Below are positions 23,301 to 29,932 of a DNA stretch of 64,000 nucleotides, one piece after another (the stretch's first letter is position 1; every line of letters begins with the position of its first letter). The notes under the pieces were generated by a model. That model did not search any database and had not been told where the DNA came from. It worked only from the letters and a program-made list of their open reading frames with translations. The position numbers and the translations under genes are program-made. The DNA lies in assembly GCF_000002075.1 (NCBI RefSeq), contig NW_004797416.1, positions 780,310 to 844,309 of the forward strand, read 5' to 3'. Source of the DNA: Aplysia californica (lineage: Eukaryota; Mollusca; Gastropoda; Aplysiida; Aplysiidae).

Positions 23301-24062
23301 CTGGCAACTTCTCGGGCTCCAACTCCATTATCCAGCCACGCCATAGCTCTGGCACAAACAATCTCTCAGCTTTCGTCTTGGTGGTATGTTGATGTGATAC
23401 CGGATTTTGCGCAAACGGTGGCTTATATTGCCAACAAAGTGAGCACAGTTTCGAGACCATGTGTCCGTTTATGACGAGCACCAGAAATTTTGACTGAGTA
23501 AAGTCCTTGGTGTCGCACACAAGTCGTGCTCATTTTGTAGGCTTGATCTAGATCTAGATTCTACGGATAAAACATCTATACCGAATATTTAAATTAAATC
23601 AGTATCGATATCCAGTAGTCTTTGCTTTTGTGTGATTTAGAGCTAGATATCTAGATCTAAATCTAGATCTATAACAAGATCTAGAACAAAACGGGACCGG
23701 GACAACAATTGTACAGTAGTGCCGTAGATCTTGATCTAGAATCTAGATTTCTAGATCTAGATCTAAAATCTAGATCTAGATTCTAGATTTAGATCAAGAC
23801 TAGATCTAGTAGGCTACATGGTAATTAATTTGTAGCAGTAGATTCTAGAATTAGAATTATTTTTTAGAAAGTTGAAGTTGAAGAAGGCAAGGGCCAATTA
23901 TAAAAATCAAAAAAGAAAACATAGAGATCTAGATTTAGATCTAACACAAATTCAAATCAATCTCTTGAATTGAATTACTGGTACTTCAAATGCAAACCTC
24001 ACTGCGCTGTCCCAATCGCTTTGTAAAATAAGTCTATTGCTTGGCGTTGCCATTATTTCCAT
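3779..24062 (-). CDS. PAAF1: PAAF1, proteasomal ATPase-associated factor 1 (complete, 11 coding exons)
   Basis: WD40 protein that in vertebrates binds the 19S proteasome ATPases as an assembly chaperone and holds back 26S assembly; it acts in cytosol and nucleus. Coding exons in transcript order: 23998-24062, 21349-21389, 20331-20437, 19232-19333, 14868-14963, 14104-14254, 13134-13328, 12642-12733, 6171-6286, 4517-4599, 3779-3939. Phases close at all ten junctions, giving 402 residues (human about 392). Diagnostic stretches that match the remembered human protein: QSDWDSAV near the N-terminus, ILDTAIVDRGRNV (189-201), and DSAVNACTF followed by VCGTQEG in exon 9. At least six WD40 blades are visible (e.g. 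DGTAKLWDV, MVKVWSVETG). The start is the first ATG in exon 1; a second in-frame ATG is codon 4. Head to head with WDTC1. Identification is firm; exact borders are read by eye. Confidence 0.95.
4517..4599 (-). CDS. PAAF1: PAAF1 coding exon 10
   Basis: 83 bases coding TPLTSWKESRGPVLSLLAHK onward (human APVLSLLSVRDG region). On the sense strand the acceptor ttccttgcag is preceded by a pure run of 26 C (4617-4642), so the polypyrimidine region is a homopolymer. Confidence 0.93.
4617..4642 (+). repeat. Poly(G) run of 26 beside PAAF1 exon 10
   Basis: A homopolymer starting 17 bases upstream of the exon 10 acceptor on the coding (minus) strand, where it reads as poly(C). Confidence 0.97.
4650..6160. 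other. PAAF1 intron 9, no repeat family assigned
   Basis: About 1.5 kb of unique-looking AT-rich intron. Two loosely similar stretches (5262-5304 and 5703-5760, both with acagaatgac...gatggtc) may be an old internal duplication. Confidence 0.4.
6171..6286 (-). CDS. PAAF1: PAAF1 coding exon 9 (WD40 blade)
   Basis: 116 bases coding IFCLNCDSAVNACTF through VLDLRNT (residues 284-321). Acceptor catcctcag, donor CAG|gtacaa. Confidence 0.95.
7828..7925 (+). repeat. SINE-like family A, partial copy
   Basis: Shows cttgcaacacaattaggtc and ttacaagagagtaacaaac of family A, but stops before the second half. Confidence 0.6.
8308..10646 (-). repeat. Left arm of a ~1 kb inverted repeat (with LINE insertion)
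   Basis: Reversed, 8308-8852 and 10209-10646 align along their whole length with 11370-12372. Shared landmarks include tcttttattatctgtcaaac, catggggttgcagcca, taatcggcttggaa, ccttccgcgaaact, acacgaaatatgta and gtcggccggtt. The arm is split by a LINE (8853-10208) with a 6-base target duplication. The two arms are clearly diverged, so this is an old, non-palindromic pair of copies, not an assembly artefact. Confidence 0.8.
8853..10208 (-). mobile_element. L2-like LINE, 5'-truncated
   Basis: The minus strand carries the C-terminal reverse transcriptase: LLDLSAAFDTIDHHIL, YGVPQGSVLGPVLF, then the catalytic HFYADDTQIY after one in-frame stop, and the thumb/C-terminal part (9130-9804) with SKLDYCNSLLSG and LRTLHWLPVEKRI. 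The 3' end is the gcgctatataaatg tail plus (TTA)n. A GTATTT target duplication flanks it at 8847-8852 and 10209-10214. The protein layout (no RNase H) and tail fit the L2/CR1 group. It sits in PAAF1 intron 8, in the same sense as the gene. Confidence 0.88.
10671..10699 (+). repeat. (CA)n microsatellite
   Basis: Simple CA repeat in the spacer between the two inverted arms. A tRNA-like A-box stretch (tcttggtaaggagcctgc) follows at about 10742 but no B box is seen. Confidence 0.9.
11270..11366 (+). repeat. SINE-like family A copy, interrupted (first part)
   Basis: Contains gaacgatagac, taggaaagaaggagctaacc and acacca of family A. The rest of the same copy resumes at 12368 beyond the right arm of the inverted repeat. 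Confidence 0.55.
11370..12372 (+). mobile_element. Right arm of the ~1 kb inverted repeat; unclassified element inserted in a SINE
   Basis: Second copy of the repeat whose reversed partner is 8308-10646. It splits a family-A SINE copy, so it behaves as an inserted unit. The ends aggtagcgtaaac and (reversed) aggtacctgaaac agree at about 10 of 13 positions, a possible short terminal inverted repeat; acaa occurs on both sides. No transposase is encoded. Confidence 0.6.
12368..12395 (+). repeat. SINE-like family A copy, interrupted (second part)
   Basis: caagaacacctgctaaccac is the 3' portion of family A, continuing 11270-11366. Confidence 0.55.
12642..12733 (-). CDS. PAAF1: PAAF1 coding exon 8
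   Basis: 92 bases coding DREVSTDGKMLLLGCEN through GLQSREQ (human EREVGTEAKMLLLARED and GLQSRQ). Acceptor ttctcag, donor CAG|gtgagc. Confidence 0.94.
12815..13015 (+). repeat. Degenerate minisatellite, ~33-base unit
   Basis: About six units each opening with tat-(g/c/t)tcccc or tatctcca and closing with a TTRATNTTGTCTC-like stretch, in PAAF1 intron 7. Confidence 0.5.
13134..13328 (-). CDS. PAAF1: PAAF1 coding exon 7 (WD40 blade)
   Basis: 195 bases, residues 189-252, including ILDTAIVDRGRNV and DGTAKLWDVGQQQC, nearly identical to the family. Donor CTGA|gtaaga. The open frame continues into the intron to about 13036, but that part has no family similarity. Confidence 0.95.
14104..14254 (-). 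CDS. PAAF1: PAAF1 coding exon 6 (WD40 blade)
   Basis: 151 bases coding RKLEGHVGDVYTCRFFPSG through MTGHKA (residues 138-187): one full blade with the GH and WS dipeptides. Acceptor ttacag, donor GCAG|gtaaac. Confidence 0.95.
14700..14775 (+). repeat. Decayed SINE/L2 3' tail
   Basis: gtaagcgcataaagcaggct, then gtgcgctatttaaaagcatt and TTA-rich sequence, matching the tail of the L2-like LINE and of the tRNA-SINE at 20769. It ends close to the PAAF1 exon 5 donor. Confidence 0.5.
14868..14963 (-). CDS. PAAF1: PAAF1 coding exon 5 (WD40 blade)
   Basis: 96 bases in phase 0, coding VTGLDTSSGGLGVSS through DTGEVR (residues 106-137). LRLWQTDTGE is a WD40 d-strand. Acceptor ttgacag, donor CGG|gtgagt. 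Confidence 0.94.
15186..15236 (+). repeat. SINE-like family A, short fragment
   Basis: aaagttttacggcactcgca followed by actgcataaggtcatataag. Confidence 0.6.
15300..18925 (-). mobile_element. I-clade (Nimbus-like) LINE, 5'-truncated
   Basis: Minus-strand ORF2 pieces in the correct order: the end of an APE endonuclease (18465-18900; LLGDFNALSPLWGD, then SSLDLTF), a reverse transcriptase with EEGVPQGSILSPLLF and YVDDFLI (about 17050-17200), thumb region (16479-16990), RNase H (15697-16035; LSDSLFCITSL, FAWLLSHVGIRGKEQVDLLA) and a C-terminal TIRHVLTECLYF stretch. EN + RT + RNase H is the I/Nimbus layout. ORF1 and the endonuclease start are missing, and several frameshifts and stops break the frame. 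Lies in PAAF1 intron 4. Confidence 0.85.
19232..19333 (-). CDS. PAAF1: PAAF1 coding exon 4
   Basis: 102 bases in phase 0, coding KSVVIAYNG through NPNKQ (residues 72-105) with KFVAPTITFSAIH, like human KFLAPYTTFSRIH. Acceptor ttcctcag, donor CAG|gtaaat. Confidence 0.93.
19503..19557 (+). repeat. (TATC)n microsatellite at gap edge
   Basis: About 14 TATC units running into the run of N. The N run is followed by a TA repeat at 19775-19789. Confidence 0.97.
19558..19774. other. Assembly gap (217 N)
   Basis: Unresolved bases between two simple repeats in PAAF1 intron 3. No exon is missing, since exons 3 and 4 join in frame. Confidence 0.99.
20055..20316 (+). mobile_element. RTE-like LINE 3' end with (ATG)n tail
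   Basis: The plus strand reads like the C-terminus of a non-LTR ORF (WRRLPRTETGGG region after GRGW), followed by 17 ATG/TGA units as target-primed tail. Inserted antisense in PAAF1 intron 3, ending 15 bases from the exon 3 donor. Confidence 0.6.
20331..20437 (-). CDS. PAAF1: PAAF1 coding exon 3
   Basis: Codes PPSEYSEV through FSVSDITK, residues 37-71. Acceptor cctcag, donor AAG|gtatga. An antisense LINE tail of ATG repeats ends about 15 bases beyond the donor. Confidence 0.93.
20769..21118 (+). mobile_element. tRNA-derived SINE, near full length
   Basis: The head is tRNA-like, with A box tggtagcctggtggctagg and perfect B box ggttcgaatcc. A conserved body follows (ggaaaggcactttgcctgaa, cgctttacccaggt), then a 3' tail gtgctatacaaatgctatta shared with the L2-like LINE. 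It is a SINE, not a tRNA gene. Located in PAAF1 intron 2. Confidence 0.85.
21299..21314 (+). repeat. Poly(C) run of 16
   Basis: Reads as a G run about 35 bases downstream of the PAAF1 exon 2 donor, a position where G tracts can help define small exons. Confidence 0.95.
21349..21389 (-). CDS. PAAF1: PAAF1 coding exon 2
   Basis: A 41-base micro-exon coding ERNGKAWVSFKSA (human DEGEAWLSC region). Acceptor ttttgcag, donor gtgagt. A run of 16 G on the minus strand (21299-21314) lies about 35 bases into the following intron. Confidence 0.9.
21400..23100. other. PAAF1 intron 1, unassigned part
   Basis: About 1.7 kb of AT-rich sequence with no recognised exon or repeat family. The minus-strand frame at 21435-21719 has no similarity I recognise. 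Confidence 0.35.
23258..23389 (-). pseudogene. Tc1/mariner-type transposase HTH fragment
   Basis: The minus strand reads REIVCARAMAWLDNGVGARE then VARRLAVS, the pattern of the N-terminal helix-turn-helix of Tc1-like transposases (mL.aG.s.reVArrl.VS). The frame stops soon after and no catalytic part is visible. Confidence 0.4.
23541..23960. repeat. AGATCTAG-rich palindromic tract
   Basis: Dense, irregular strings of tagatctagat and its variants over about 420 bases, starting just inside PAAF1 intron 1. Smaller clusters occur at 46-240, 26060-26100 and 27115-27185, so this is a dispersed low-complexity feature of the genome. Confidence 0.85.
23998..24062 (-). CDS. PAAF1: PAAF1 coding exon 1 (start codon)
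   Basis: Codes residues 1-21 plus two bases of codon 22 and contains LILQSDWDSAV, the family's N-terminal signature (human RIQSDWAQAL). ATG at 24062-24060, alternative ATG at 24053-24051. The donor reads GAG|gtttgc, a GT site with a weak consensus. An AGATCTAG-rich tract begins just downstream in intron 1. Confidence 0.88.
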
Positions 24063-24362
24063 TCCGGGCCTACAAACCAAACACCTGCCTTGACTCTTCA
24101 AAAAGATGCTTGTTGTACAGAAAACGAAAGTAGGAGGATGAACTAATCTATAAACAGATCTTTAAGTTAGCCCACTGTTTTAATGTCAGAAGAATTGTTT
24201 CCTTGACTTATTACCTTGGATAGGCCTATAAGTTTATATAAATTCTTATAAACATTATTCAAATCTGGATTTCAGTTTTGTCAGAGACAAAAGTTCCATG
24301 AAAGAAGTTTCAAAGAAATTACTTCGTTTATTTCCTCCTGTGACCATCAACTCTGGTGTCAA

Positions 24363-24370
24363 CCGGAAGT
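24363..24370. promoter_or_regulatory. ETS/GABP-type site between PAAF1 and WDTC1
   Basis: CCGGAAGT, the full ETS-family consensus typical of bidirectional housekeeping promoters, lies about 300 bases upstream of the PAAF1 ATG and just before the presumed WDTC1 first exon. The site is seen; its use is inferred. Confidence 0.4.
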
Positions 24371-24389
24371 TAAAAAGATAAAAACATCC

Positions 24390-24493
24390 CGATGTTATGG
24401 CTTCGTACACAGAGTAGATGGGGCAGTTATTGGTGCTCGTTCTACTAGCCTAGAACCCAGATATTGACAGCTTTAGACTTAACTTTACAAAAG
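24390..24493 (+). other. WDTC1: Presumed WDTC1 5' untranslated first exon
   Basis: The stretch ends in a strong donor (AAAAG|gtaaga, GT at 24494) and lies in the gap facing PAAF1. The first WDTC1 coding exon (31090) is preceded by a good acceptor at 31069, so an upstream noncoding exon is required. If transcription starts before 24397, the exon carries a six-codon upstream ORF (24397-24417, ATG to TAG). The start of this feature is a guess; only the donor is visible. Confidence 0.4.
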
Positions 24494-24850
24494 GTAAGAA
24501 TCCTTGTTGGCGCAAAACGGTTTTGCTCTTTTCGATTAAGTTCAATGCACCATTTCAGTGCTTCATTTGCTAGATGGCCTGTCTAGTTTTTCCGTCTACT
24601 GACGGTGCCAATTCACCAGACTGCCATTTTATATCAATATCAATAATATAATCCTGTGATTGTGAAGAAGATTGACAATGAACATTGTTGTGTTTTCGAT
24701 CTGTCAAGGATTGAGTTTTAGAGTCTACTAGGCCCTAGAGGTGAACTGTGGCCATTTATTTTAATCCTCTTCTTTTGCGCTTACCCCAAATCCAGTAACA
24801 TCCTTAGGGCAGGAGGGGCTCTGACTCCCAGACCCCCATTTATTTTATTG

Positions 24851-25109
24851 GTGCTTTTTCGGTAGTTCCCACCCCCCTTATTTGAGCCTGACCTACATCT
24901 ATATCTCTAGATCTATGCGTTTGATTCGCGGTGAGCTAAGACAACTGCAAAACATTAAATTATGGTAAAATTCAGGGGGGCATGCCCCCCTGAAACCCCC
25001 CTTCCTATTTTTATTAGGTCAGGGGGGCAAGCCCCCCTGAAACCCCCCTACTCTTGTGGCCCAAACCCGTGAATAAAATTGCGGGGTGGGAACTACCGAA
25101 AAAGCGCCC
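24851..25109. mobile_element. MITE-like element with 25-base terminal inverted repeats
   Basis: The left end gtgctttttcggtagttccc and the right end (reversed) cgctttttcggtagttccca match over about 24 bases. CATTTATTT lies on both sides (24838-24846 and 25110-25118), a possible 8-9 base target duplication. The interior holds two copies of a GC hairpin. Lies in WDTC1 intron 1. Confidence 0.65.
24973..25048. repeat. Two copies of a GC hairpin motif
   Basis: caggggggcatgcccccctg and caggggggcaagcccccctg, each followed by aaacccccc. Near-perfect palindromes with a two-base centre; two more copies are at 25628 and 25749. Confidence 0.85.
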
Positions 25110-25198
25110 ATTTATTTAGCTTGGTCACAGGTTGGTGTGTTGTTGTAATGTTGTGCTTTTGGCGTTTGGCAGTTTTTGACTACAAAATCATAGGGTAA

Positions 25199-26022
25199 GA
25201 TTGTACTTTACCGGACCACCGGTCGGAACTACTTTCGCTATGGCACCCCTGGTTCCTAGTGGCCCGCTATTCTTCGTTTCCGAGCTCCCCTGCCCCTATT
25301 CACTCTCCTACTCAGTTTTCTACGTCCTCACTCTTCAACTGCCAGCAATCGACTGACGTCTCTTACCGGGTTTTTCAGTCATCACGACCGTGCCACCATG
25401 CCTTTTGACCCATGACCCTGACACCTTGAAGCTAATTGGTCAATCTAATCACGTGGTCCGGCAAAGTACAATGGAGGGCTAGAGATGCGCACGAGAGCTC
25501 ATTTGCATAATCATAATTGCAACCCCCTCGGCCCTGCTCGCAACTTGGCGAGTATCTGCCCCGATTGTCCGCTCATGTTATTGTTTATAATAATATGTGT
25601 GTGTGAGTGTCTTTAAATTATTGTTGCCAGGGGGGCTAGCCCCCCTGAAACCCCCCCTCCCTCCACTGTTGTTACATTGATATGTAAACACGACTGTCCG
25701 CTCATGTTATTGTTTCGCATTTTTGTATGTTTTCTTTATTACAGTTTCCAGGGGGGCAAGCCCTCCTGAACCCCCCTCCCCCTCCCCACTGTTGGTATGA
25801 TACACGGTGGTCCACCAAAGTTAAATCCCCTTCACACTCTCAACCACCAACTCTCGCTCACCTTGCTTCGCCAGTCGCCGCTGGCTTGCGCTGTGCGTGC
25901 GCGAAGTCGCCTGCGGAACTACCTTTTGTCCACACGCAGAGTACTATGACTATGAGAGTGTAGTTAGGCTAGGTGTGCGTAGTAATCACGGGCCGAGACG
26001 GGTGGTCCGGTAAAGTACAATC
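25199..26022. mobile_element. Element bounded by 22-base inverted repeats
   Basis: gattgtactttaccggacca at 25199 is exactly mirrored at 26001-26022. A third, near-identical inverted copy lies inside at about 25453-25471. No ORF with similarity. The type of element is not identified. Confidence 0.55.
25563..25790 (+). repeat. Two tandem units with GC hairpins
   Basis: Both units start gtccgctcatgttattgttt (about 25567 and 25695) and end in a caggggggc..gcccccctg hairpin plus C runs; unit length about 125 bases. Confidence 0.6.
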
Positions 26023-26137
26023 CAGCCAATCAATGTCATAAAGATAATTTTAATTGTGGGTATAGATCTAGAATGTCAGGGAAAAGAGAAGCTAGATCTA
26101 GTCTTTGCTTCACATGTGGGCAGGAAGTCGGGGAAGT

Positions 26138-26686
26138 ACATGCGGCTAAGCATAGAACGACACACTTGCCTGATTGGTTGCTTATTTTAGCAATGTTATG
26201 TCATCGATGTCATCACGTCCTGGGATACCCACTGACTATTTTTAGAAGACCGTGGAGATACCAAACATTCTCTACTACGCTACCCATTACACGATTTTTG
26301 GAGATACCGCATGGAACGACATGTTGGGTCAGTGGCTTGACCTATTATTCGTATCGATGTTTTACGCAAGATAAAATTTCACACTTGCGGCTAACTACAG
26401 CACGTCGGCCGTGCTCTGGTGAGGGAAGATCGCTTAGATCGTTGATGCTCAGAGCTGTAAGAACACTGATGCTTGAAATTGAAATAGTAAACGCAACGCA
26501 TCATATTATCACATGACTGGTACGTCTCCTGGAAAAATATTGCACCGAATGTCATGCCATGGTAGGTATACACGATGTTTGGTGCTATGCGTTTGGCTAT
26601 GTTTAGATCATGTAGTCGTCTGACGTCACACAAGATGGCTGCCTTACCTAAAAATAGCTTGCGTCGTTCTATGTTTAGTCGCATGT
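26138..26686. repeat. Inverted repeat, 26-base arms
   Basis: acatgcggctaagcatagaa (26138 on) recurs reversed at 26661-26686 with 23 of 26 positions matching. The 500-base spacer has no recognised gene. Confidence 0.5.
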
Positions 26687-26749
26687 GTCTAAAGTATTCT
26701 CCAATCGTAGCCATGCCAAAAATTTGGGCCAAAGTCAGTAGGTGTACTT

Positions 26750-27195
26750 AAGTACGGCTAGACAGCTGGGCTAGCCGTACTTATTCTTAGTATGATGGCT
26801 AGACTGACCTTAAAAAAAAATAAACCGACTGAATTTTAAAAATGAATTTTTAGTTTGCAGTACCTAAAGTATTTGTATTTGAGATGGAACCAGGTGCCTT
26901 AATGATATGACAGTGCATTATTTTAAACCTCCTGTTTTTTAATGTTAATAGGGCCTAAGATAAGTACGACTAGACTGTCAGGCTAGCCGTACATAATATT
27001 GATGGCTCAATTGTAAATGAAATTTTTAGTTTGCAATGCCTAAAGTATTTGTATTTCAGACAAAACCGAAAGGTGCCTTACTGACTTGCATGTATTTGAA
27101 CCTGAATAATTACTAGATCTAGATCTAATGAGACCTGTGTACTTAACAGGTTTGAGTCGATAGGGCCAAACCTAGATCTAAGTACGACTAGACTG
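26750..27195 (+). repeat. Two tandem ~213-base units with hairpin heads
   Basis: Each unit opens with aagtacg(g/a)ctagac followed within 30 bases by ctagccgtac, its reverse complement. Bodies share tttttagtttgca, cctaaagtatttgtattt and aggtgcctta. A third head at 27179 starts another unit without a body. Confidence 0.65.
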
Positions 27196-27519
27196 GTTCG
27201 TTAAAAAAATCAGAGAACCCTGCCCTACTTAGATCCTATGAATCACAATCAATTTGGATAGCTGAACTTTTCCTTTTTTACTGAGCAGTCACATAGCTAT
27301 TTATAAGTATTTTATGGTAAGTTGTTATACTCTTTGGCTTTTGTTATTCTCACCAGTATCCATTTTATTCTCACCGCGGGTGAGAATAATTATATTGTTA
27401 CCCTCACCCGGTCTTAGAATACAATGGATTTTTTTCTCACCTGGGTGTTTAGAACAGGTGGGCCTAGCCTAAATACATGTGAGCCTAATAGGATGATAAA
27501 AATTTGTGAAATAAGAGAG

Positions 27520-27871
27520 TGTAATTAAGTAGCAGGATAGAATAAGAAATGAAGAGCTGTGGGAAAGGACAGGACAAAAGGGTATAATAGAAGTAGAAAT
27601 AGGACTAAGAAAGTGGCGTTGGATGGGACACACCTTTAAAAGGCCCAGCGGAAACAACACAAGTCAGTCATCGCAATGGAACCCACAGAGAGCACGAGGC
27701 AAGGGTAGGCCACTGGAAACATGGAGGAGATGTGTGGAAAGGGACATGAGAGAGATGAAGCTCACTTGGAACTAGCTAGGAAGGATGGCCCAGGACAGAA
27801 AATGGAAGGAGCTTGTATGTGACCTATATATACCCTGCCAGGGGTGAAAGGCACTGATGATGATGAATGAT
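27520..27871 (+). mobile_element. RTE-like LINE 3' end
   Basis: The plus strand reads RNEELWERTGQKGIIEVEIG, RWRWMGHTFKRP, WNPQRARGKGRPLETWRR and MAQDRKWKELV with only two stops, the usual C-terminus of this LINE group. Ends in a (GAT)n-like tail. WDTC1 intron 1, sense orientation. Confidence 0.75.
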
Positions 27872-28039
27872 TACATGGTACCCTTAGCCAACTCTCCATG
27901 AGGCAGACAAATTTGGCCGCTGTCGGTAGACCGTGAGGCGGACGAAATGGACAACTCAATACCTCAGTTGTTGAAGATCGCAAAACCGGGCCAAGTTATT
28001 TGGAATATCAGAATGGCCAGGTCTTGTGGGCTTCGACAA

Positions 28040-29930
28040 CTATGTGACCATAGCATTGTCGTGTTGTAAATTTTTCCATTTTCTACCAAAATTACTGCAA
28101 AATGAGCGATTTTAAGTAGCAATGCCAGTCAGGCTTTCCCGCGCGGCGAAAATTTGGTCCCCGCGAATTTTTGGACCGGGTCGTAGCGTATGTGACTAAC
28201 TTTCTCAATCTCGGCCTGCTCTATTTCTGGCCCAATGTGAATGAAACTTGGCTACCGATCAGAAAATAGGGCAAACTAATGATATGTGGACGTTGAAGTT
28301 CGTACACATAAATTAACCTATACTTTTGGTGTCGGGAACACTTTCGTATCAGGTGTACCGAAAACTATAAGGAGCTTAAATTTCAATGCCGAGATGGTAA
28401 TAGATCTATCTATCCTCTATAGTGAGCTCAAATTTGAATGTTCTGTGTCAAGTTGTTGTTTAGACCCGACCATAAATGAACGACTACCCCCCTATCCAAA
28501 GCGGCTTCTCTCGGAGACTGGCCATTTTCCCCTCACTCTTGCGGCAAATGTATGTGGCCTACAAATCCCCACATGACTATTCCGAGCCCGTTCATTGGTC
28601 ACTTGAATTAGGGCAATGGCGGGCATGTGCATTCGGTTGTTTTTCTCTCTGTTCCCCTGTGACATCGCAATGGGGGTATTCCGAGACGAGCTTGTCTCGC
28701 CTCAGGGTGTTCGAATCTCAACTGGGAAAAAGAATTTTTAATTGTACGGCATGCAAGATTGAATTAACTTATCTTTTAAGGTTGGCATGGTCTAATGTCA
28801 TCAAAGAAAGCTTTCACATTATTTAGTCACGCTGACAACATATTCTTAAAGATCTCGTGTTGTGATACGATGCTATAAATAAAATGGACTCTTCCGACAC
28901 CCCTTTTTCGCAAAATTGTAATATAATATACACCAAAATTTTAACAAAATGACTACGAAATGGTTAGTAATTCTGACGGCAGAAATGATTTCTCCACCCA
29001 AAAACTCATCGGGGTGCCAAGTTTGTCTCGAACACTCCAATTAATTACAGAGATATCGTCGATTATCTTACAGAATCTGCTACTTCGTGGTCCACTGTTT
29101 AGGAGTATTTTCATATATGTGGGTCATCCATATTTTGTCGACCTTTACAACCCAATAACGTTTTAATTTATAAACCGATCCTTAAAATTCAAGAAGTATA
29201 ATTCTTAGAATTGAAATTTTTTTCTTAGGTACCTAGTAAAAAAGGGCTCAAGCAAAAAATTACATTTTCATTGGCATTGCTATTTTAAGGATGATTTTGC
29301 TGAAACCAGTCAGTGAGGAGGAAATTTCAGATGAAGATGTCTGTGTGATTCTGTTGAATGTCTTTTGAACTGGTGTAAGCTGCACACAAGAAAGTGTGTT
29401 CAAAGACTAAAAAGTTTGGGATACTGCTTTGGGGTGGAAAAAAATGTTTTGAAGGAATTTTGTGTAAGTTAGATTTAGAATCTAGATATCTATAACAGAT
29501 GATCAGTGTTGAATCCCAACATCCCATAATTTCTGTGATAGACTCTCAAAACCTATACAAAATAAAAAAGACTGAAATAAAAAACCCGAATGAGAATAAT
29601 ATGTGAAGATGTGAGAATACTCACACTGATTGTGAATAGTGTCTGTCTATAGAGACCCAACTTTTCCTCCTCTGCAAAATTCAGTTGTCTTGAAAGTTTC
29701 AGGGTAGAATTAAGGGTTTGGGTCATGGGATAATGGACTGATTGCAACGTTAAAAGTTGCTTGTCAATATAATTTAGTCGGAGGGGGGGGAGAGCCTGTT
29801 AGCAAAGCAAAGCAACCCTTAACCTTTATCTTTAATCCTTTTAATCTTATGTTTACGAAGAAGTGGTTGGGTATGATTTTAAAGTCAACTGTATGAACCC
29901 TGAAATTTTTTTACCAAGGAGTACACGTAA
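28040..29930. other. Unassigned part of WDTC1 intron 1
   Basis: About 1.9 kb. 28040-29165 has a mixed composition, with GC-rich patches such as ttcccgcgcggcgaaa, unlike neighbouring intron. No protein family is recognised in any frame, including the 96-codon frame at 28286-28576. From 29170 on it is plain AT-rich sequence. Confidence 0.4.
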
Positions 29931-29932
29931 AA

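Noticed and set aside
26073-26732. 147-codon plus and 113-codon minus frames as a novel gene pair
   Set aside because: They overlap each other within an inverted-repeat region, match no family I know, and have no convincing splice context.
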